From positions 1,178,001 to 1,242,000 of the forward strand of contig NZ_NJIX01000001.1 in NCBI RefSeq assembly GCF_002209485.1: a stretch of 64,000 bases of DNA. The letters are read 5' to 3'. This stretch comes from Achromobacter sp. HZ34. GTDB lineage: Bacteria > Pseudomonadota > Gammaproteobacteria > Burkholderiales > Burkholderiaceae_B. Shown here in pieces: positions 59,979-64,000 of the stretch. The position numbers and the translations under genes were made by a program. The notes under the pieces are model-generated. The model saw only the letters and a list, made by a program, of their open reading frames with translations, did not search any database and was not told the DNA's origin. Within the stretch, counting starts at the first letter, position 1. Each line of letters begins with the position of its first letter.

Positions 59979-60956
59979 TCAATGCAGGACACGTCTCCAG
60001 TGCTCGGACTCCTGCACGACCAGCGCATCCACGTTCTCCGGCGTATTCCCTGGCAGGCTCACCATGTAGCCCAGGCTGGTGAGCTGTTCTTGCAGCTTGG
60101 CATCAGCCAGGACCGTATTGATCGAACGATTCAGGCGAGAAATCACATGCAACGGCGTTCCGGCCGGCGTGAAAATACCTGACCAATCGCTGCTCTGCAG
60201 GGCCGGATAGCCGAGTTCCTTTATGGACGGCGTATCCGGCAACCGAGGCACTCTGTCGGGCGTCAACACAGCGATTGCTCGCAGGCGATTGCTGTTGATA
60301 AATGCCGATGCCGAGGGGACTGATGTGACCATCAGATCGGCCCGCTCTCCCACGATGTCTGCCAACGCAGGTGCGGCGCCCTGGTAAGGGATGTGATGCA
60401 GTTGCACGCCTGCGGCCTTTTGGAAGGCTTCGCCCAGGATATGCCCCAACGAATTGACACTCGGCGATGCCATGTTGAGTTGTCCTGGATTTGCCCTGGC
60501 CAATTGGATCAGATCCGCCAGATTACCGGCCTTCACGTGATTCCCGACGACGATGATGCAGGGGGCGACTGCAACCTTTCCGACGGCAGCCAAGCCTTCC
60601 GAGAAATCAAGCGCCGGCGTCGCTTGAGCCGCCAGATAGAGCATCACGGCGCTTGAACTTAGATAGAGTGTGTACCCATCCGGCGCGGCCCGCGCAACGG
60701 CCAGGGCACCGATACTTCCCGTGGCACCCGGACGATTTTCGACGATGACGGTCTGCCCCAACTCCTCGGTCATCGCCTTCGCCAGGTGCCGGCCCAGTAT
60801 GTCGACCATACCGCCGGGAGGGAAGCCAACCACTAATGTGATAGGACGATCTGGATACACCTTGACCTCGTCATCGTAAGCCATGGCAGGCATGGCAAAT
60901 TTCAGGGCGCCACTCACAACGATCAATGTGCCCATAATCGTCTTCCAAAAACTCAT
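59979..60956 (-). CDS. Bug/TctC-family periplasmic solute-binding protein
   Basis: A 325-residue exported protein. The signal peptide ends AMPAMA-Y near residue 27. The mature part has YPDRPITLVVGFPPGGMVDILGRHL and ENRPGATGSIGALAVARAAPDGYTL. Two adjacent ATGs are possible (60959 and 60956); the second has better spacing from GGAG. It precedes the chemoreceptor gene by 189 bases on the same strand. No permease is nearby. A role as ligand carrier for chemotaxis is possible but only inferred from adjacency. Confidence 0.88.
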   Translation of the reverse strand: MSFWKTIMGTLIVVSGALKFAMPAMAYDDEVKVYPDRPITLVVGFPPGGMVDILGRHLAKAMTEELGQTVIVENRPGATGSIGALAVARAAPDGYTLYLSSSAVMLYLAAQATPALDFSEGLAAVGKVAVAPCIIVVGNHVKAGNLADLIQLARANPGQLNMASPSVNSLGHILGEAFQKAAGVQLHHIPYQGAAPALADIVGERADLMVTSVPSASAFINSNRLRAIAVLTPDRVPRLPDTPSIKELGYPALQSSDWSGIFTPAGTPLHVISRLNRSINTVLADAKLQEQLTSLGYMVSLPGNTPENVDALVVQESEHWRRVLH

Positions 60957-61090
60957 CATCGATCTCCACCGGTCGGCCACTGAGACGCGATCGCCGGCCG
61001 TTGCCAGGATGGTGAGCATTGGTGTGTGAAGCGCCGAGGATGGTTCCGTCCGTCAGGCCGGCCTTCGGCAAGGTCAGTCTGCCGCTGACG

Positions 61091-61343
61091 TCAACCAGCC
61101 CAGGCTTCGCCAAGAATTTTTCGGAACAGGGTCGAGAGCTGAGGTTCCACTGTTTTGCGTTCGAAACGCGCGGGCGCGATTTTGTCCAGACGGTCCAGTT
61201 CGTCGATGATGAAGCGATGGATTTCAGGGACTTGCGGTGACAACCCCAACTCAGGGCCTTGCGCAGGTCCCAGCCACATCATGGTCTGCTTCAGCTTTCG
61301 CCAAACGCGCCAGGATCTCGGCTCTTATCTTCTCTTCGATCAT
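61091..61343 (-). pseudogene. Remnant of a Pol-beta-type nucleotidyltransferase (COG3541/PF10127-like)
   Basis: The start MIEEKIRAEILARLAKAEAD, followed by HDV (61343 downward), matches the first residues of this family, which normally continue RVLxAxESGSRAWGF. Here it runs instead into a stop at 61251. In the +1 frame, LGLSPQVPEIHRFIIDELDRL and a regular C-terminus follow down to 61091. The catalytic Gly-Ser and Asp-x-Asp region (about 170 residues) is missing, so the gene appears to have lost its middle by deletion with a frame change. It lies 18 bases after the leucine-rich-repeat-like gene, in what was probably one operon. Confidence 0.5.
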
Positions 61344-61361
61344 CGTCAATTTATCGCTCCG

Positions 61362-62585
61362 TCAGTAATCGCGCCGCTCGTCGAACCAGCGTTGCGCTTG
61401 TTCCTCCGTGACACCCAAGGCGGTGGCGGCGGGGGTCCGGCTTAGCAGCAGCACCGCCGTGCCCAGGTCATCACGCTCCGGCGTTTCTATTCCCTTGAGC
61501 GTATTGAAGCGTTCCGTGAACGCGGTAAAGACCGCTTGCGCCAGCGCCAGGTCGCGCGCCTGCGACAAGCCGGCCAGGGCGTCGTCATAGGCCGTGTTGG
61601 CGATCTTGGCCAGGCGTGCCGGCCATGCCGCGAAGGGCCGGCCGTACTCCCGTTCCCACCACTCCGGCTTGCGCAGTTGCGTGACGGAGGCGTGCCCTCC
61701 CCAGGCACGGACGGCTGCCCGCGCCTTGATCTGCTGCCGCAAGCGCTTGCCCGCGGCCTCACCGACGTTATAGGCGATGATGCTGTCCAGGGCAGGAAAC
61801 GCATCCAACGAAGGCAAGCCTTCCAGGTCGGGCATGAAACGCAGCGCCAGGCCTTGCAGGCCCGTCAGCGCCGCCAGTTGCCCCAGGCCCTGAAACGCGC
61901 CATGCAGGGCCAGGGACTTCAGGTTGGGAAAGTCGGCCAGGCATTCAAGCGAAATGGGCTGCGCCAGCGGATCGTTCTGCAGCATGAGGCTTTCGACCTG
62001 CCGTAGCGCGCCAACGTCAGGCAACCGATAGGGACTCCGATGCGCGGTCTTGCCCGTGCCGGGCGTCAACATCAATGTCTGCGGCACATCGCCTTCCACC
62101 GTGATGCGCGCAAGGTCGCCCATCAGGTTCAGTAAAAAATAGCTTTCGAGTTCACGCGCGGGCAGGCGTATGCGCAGCGGTTCGCCGGCCTGGCCCAGCC
62201 TGATGATCAGGCGGCCGATGCGGGCCTGGCTGGCATCAACGGTCGTCGCGCCCGGCAAGACGGCCGTCCATGTCATGGTTTCAATCCGGCGGCGCCGCGC
62301 CCATTCGAAAAACCCCGTGTCCGCGCCCGTGTAGTCCAGGAAGCGCGGCCAGTCTGAGCCGGCGGGCGTGCAGAAGTTGTCGAACACGGTCCAGTCGATG
62401 CGTTCGTGCGGCTCCACATGCAGGTCGGCCTTCTTGCCCAGCGCCGCCGGACCGATGACCAGGCGGCCCACGCCACGCTCGCGCACCAGAACGTGACTGC
62501 CTGGCCCCGTCAGGTCGATGGGAAACTTTCCATCGGCCGCGATGGGACCGGAGGTCGGCGAGCTTGCGTGATCGTTGTGCGGCAC
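61362..62585 (-). CDS. Leucine-rich-repeat-like protein of unknown function
   Basis: A 407-residue protein starting at GTG 62585 with AGGAG 7 bases before it. The middle contains repeating units such as LADFPNLKSLALHGAFQGLG, LAALTGLQGLALRFMPDLEG and LPSLDAFPALDSIIAYNVGE, a leucine-rich or beta-solenoid pattern of about 22 residues. The C-terminal part is charged and helical (KPEWWEREYGRPFAAWPARL). There is no signal or membrane segment, so it is cytoplasmic. It sits between a truncated HAD-type gene and a broken nucleotidyltransferase gene. I do not recognise a named family; a role with those partners (nucleic-acid or nucleotide repair) is speculation. Confidence 0.75.
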   Translation of the reverse strand: MPHNDHASSPTSGPIAADGKFPIDLTGPGSHVLVRERGVGRLVIGPAALGKKADLHVEPHERIDWTVFDNFCTPAGSDWPRFLDYTGADTGFFEWARRRRIETMTWTAVLPGATTVDASQARIGRLIIRLGQAGEPLRIRLPARELESYFLLNLMGDLARITVEGDVPQTLMLTPGTGKTAHRSPYRLPDVGALRQVESLMLQNDPLAQPISLECLADFPNLKSLALHGAFQGLGQLAALTGLQGLALRFMPDLEGLPSLDAFPALDSIIAYNVGEAAGKRLRQQIKARAAVRAWGGHASVTQLRKPEWWEREYGRPFAAWPARLAKIANTAYDDALAGLSQARDLALAQAVFTAFTERFNTLKGIETPERDDLGTAVLLLSRTPAATALGVTEEQAQRWFDERRDY

Positions 62586-62994
62586 GGAGGACTCCTGGAG
62601 TGTCGGGGGCGGGCTGGGGTTCGAAAGGCAGCAGATCCAGCACCGGCGGTCCGTAAGGCGCAGCCAGGTTGGAGCAAAGCGCTACGTGGATACCGCGCTG
62701 CCGCAGGGCGATCAGCGTAGGCACGGCATCGTCGAACAGGGTGATCGACCGGATCTCTTCTTGTAGTTCAGCGTCCAGCGCATCCAGGTCCGCCTCGCTG
62801 ACCATCCCCCCGAACAGGCTGGCCGCCTGCCTCAGGTCAAGCGCATTGCTCATTGCCTTGATGCCATCATCCCGTTGGCGCGGACGACCCGACTCATGAA
62901 GCAGCCGGACCAGCTTGCGGAATGGCCGTGTAGGCCGCTCGATTCGGACCAGGGTACCAAAAACGTCAAACGCAACGGCTCTGATTGCCATCAT
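62281..62994 (-). pseudogene. HAD-superfamily hydrolase, 3'-truncated
   Basis: The reading frame starts MMAIRAVAFDVFGTLVRIER with HAD motif I (FDVFGT). Motif II follows (LCSNLAAPYG) about 110 residues later. Beyond bases ~62608 the frame becomes arginine-rich out-of-frame sequence of the downstream leucine-rich-repeat gene, and motifs III (Lys) and IV (GDxxxxD) are absent. The gene therefore lost its second half and cannot be an active phosphatase, although the N-terminal part still looks well conserved. The downstream gene begins where the homology stops, which suggests a deletion joint. Confidence 0.65.
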
Positions 62995-63046
62995 TCTTCC
63001 CAAGCAGGCGCGGAAGCAATGATGTACCACAAACACTTGCCGCATG

Positions 63047-63071
63047 GGGATGACGGCAGTGCCGTCATCCC
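63047..63071 (-). terminator. Strong hairpin after the autotransporter gene
   Basis: GGGATGACGGC (63047-63057) and GCCGTCATCCC (63061-63071) form a perfect 11-bp stem with a 3-base loop, 17 bases past the stop codon. There is no T-run, but stem length and position support a terminator for the autotransporter message. Confidence 0.6.
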
Positions 63072-63087
63072 TGTCACTACAGCCAGG

Positions 63088-64000
63088 TCAGAACCTCCAG
63101 GCCAGGTTGATCATGCCCGAGTTCTGCGTATTGCCGCCGCCGAACTCGCCTCCGTAGGCCAGGCCCAATGACACGTTGCGCGACACCGCCACATCGGCGC
63201 TCAATTCCACCAGCGCGCCGTCGCGTGCCTGCGGTACTCCAGCGACCGTAAAGGAATCGCTGCCCTGGAAAGCAAGCGTCGAATGCGTAGTCACATCGCC
63301 AAAGGCATGGCGCCAGCCCAGCGTACCGCGCAGCGTTCCTTCCAGGCTCCCCAGCGCGAAGCTGGTGCGCGAACGCAAACCCAAAGTGGTTGTCGTCAGG
63401 GTATTGCGGTCGCCCTCGCCACTCAATGCGGCCGAGCCTCCCGACTCAGAGAAACCGCGCGTACGCAAGTCGCTCCACGCCACCCCCGCGAAGGGCTCCA
63501 GTGTCAACGCGCCGGTCACTGGTAAGGCATAGCCCAATTCGGTGAACAGTTGGCCTGTGCTGGCACCGTAGCTGGACTTCAAGGACTGGCTGAAGCCGCT
63601 GGTGTCGATGCTGCGGTTAGTATCGATGTCATGCCACGTATAGCTGCCGCCCGCCAGGAAATTGAGCCGGCCCGCGCCGGTTGCGAAACTGCGGCCACCG
63701 TAGACCGTCGCGCTGTAGTTGCTGATGTCAGCCTTGGACGACACTTCGCCCGCGCGGCTGTGCGTTTCGCCATAACCTAGCGCACCGCCCGCGCGCCAGC
63801 CGCCGCCCACCGCCTGGTCGCCGCCGACGAAAATGCCGGTGGTGTTCTGCGTCACGCGCGCTGCGTCGCCCCCGCCTCCGAAAGTCTGCCAGGTCCCATA
63901 CAATTGAGCCCACGCCGGCTTGGCCGACGACGCCGGCAACGAACCGAGGTTGCTTGCCACATCGCTGGTGCCAGCTTGCGCGGTCGGCGCGCCGGCGAGC
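63088..64000 (-). CDS. Autotransporter beta-domain protein, C-terminal part
   Basis: About 300 residues, open to the right window edge, of a type V secretion autotransporter. The 12-strand beta-barrel begins near PAWAQLYGTWQTFGGGGDAARVTQ and ends in the outer-membrane signature INLAWRF with C-terminal Phe for BamA recognition. The barrel shows typical blocks such as GIFVGGDQAVGGGWRAGGALGYGET, TVYGGRSFATGAGRLNFLAGGSYTW and ELGYALPVTGALTLEPFAGVAW. The passenger and signal peptide lie outside the window, so the exported function is unknown. Such proteins are frequent surface factors in Bordetella. Confidence 0.9.
   Translation of the reverse strand, partial: LAGAPTAQAGTSDVASNLGSLPASSAKPAWAQLYGTWQTFGGGGDAARVTQNTTGIFVGGDQAVGGGWRAGGALGYGETHSRAGEVSSKADISNYSATVYGGRSFATGAGRLNFLAGGSYTWHDIDTNRSIDTSGFSQSLKSSYGASTGQLFTELGYALPVTGALTLEPFAGVAWSDLRTRGFSESGGSAALSGEGDRNTLTTTTLGLRSRTSFALGSLEGTLRGTLGWRHAFGDVTTHSTLAFQGSDSFTVAGVPQARDGALVELSADVAVSRNVSLGLAYGGEFGGGNTQNSGMINLAWRF

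Overview
The window is GC-rich, gene-dense beta-proteobacterial chromosome. The best fit is the family Alcaligenaceae, genus Bordetella or Achromobacter. The main grounds are five separate Bug-type (TctC, Bordetella uptake gene) periplasmic solute-binding proteins, many small catabolic clusters each paired with its own LysR, GntR, TetR, AraC, IclR or Rrf2 regulator, and the codon use. I saw no rRNA, tRNA, CRISPR array, insertion sequence or prophage. No stretch longer than 300 bases lacks a gene.

Layout. 1-2.9 kb: an EmrAB-like efflux pair (HlyD protein cut by the window edge) behind a LysR regulator. 2.9-7.9 kb: a D-serine dehydratase-like PLP enzyme divergent from a LysR gene, a phosphonopyruvate hydrolase (PphA-like), and a TetR repressor divergent from a siderophore-interacting flavin reductase. 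8-16.9 kb: one minus-strand catabolic operon running SsuA-like binding protein, ABC ATPase, two permeases, MFS carrier, PEP-mutase/isocitrate-lyase-family lyase, GntR repressor, and LeuC/LeuD-like hydro-lyase, with a 17-bp GntR-type dyad at its head. 16.9-25 kb: a bestrophin-like channel and several regulator/reductase pairs (TetR-SDR, AraC-SDR, AraC-SDR, Rrf2-thioredoxin-reductase-like). 25-32 kb: VOC protein, FMN 2-hydroxy-acid dehydrogenase, an alpha/beta-hydrolase lacking its nucleophile, Bug protein and LysR, divergent from a DapA-family aldolase, followed by an MFS carrier. 32.2-38.7 kb: Bug plus MmgE/PrpD, facing Bug plus gamma-glutamyltransferase with a LysR. 38.7-41 kb: a NimT/NimR-like transporter and regulator. 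41.3-48.6 kb: an IclR-controlled hydantoinase/oxoprolinase HyuA-HyuB operon with a PuuB-like amine oxidase and a Bug protein. 48.6-58 kb: a TauE/SafE transporter, LtrA, an XRE regulator, LysR, YdiJ (D-2-hydroxyglutarate dehydrogenase), an MFS carrier and a lipoprotein methyltransferase. 58-64 kb: a chemotaxis receptor next to a Bug protein, a partly decayed HAD/leucine-rich-repeat/nucleotidyltransferase operon, and the beta-barrel of an autotransporter cut by the window end.

The most unusual material is: (i) the LeuCD-like hydro-lyase plus PEP-mutase-family lyase operon, which has the enzyme logic of a dimethylmaleate-type pathway; (ii) clear paired operators between divergent genes (TetR at 7.03 kb, TetR at 19.05/19.77 kb, three Rrf2-type sites at 24.5 kb); (iii) short tandem repeats that sit on or just after stop codons (5.3, 18.0, 21.7, 30.8 kb), and low-complexity insertions inside otherwise conserved proteins (LysR, MFS, TSUP); (iv) the alpha/beta-hydrolase with Lys in place of the catalytic Ser; and (v) the decayed operon near 61-63 kb. 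All function assignments come from reading the translated sequence; no database search was possible.
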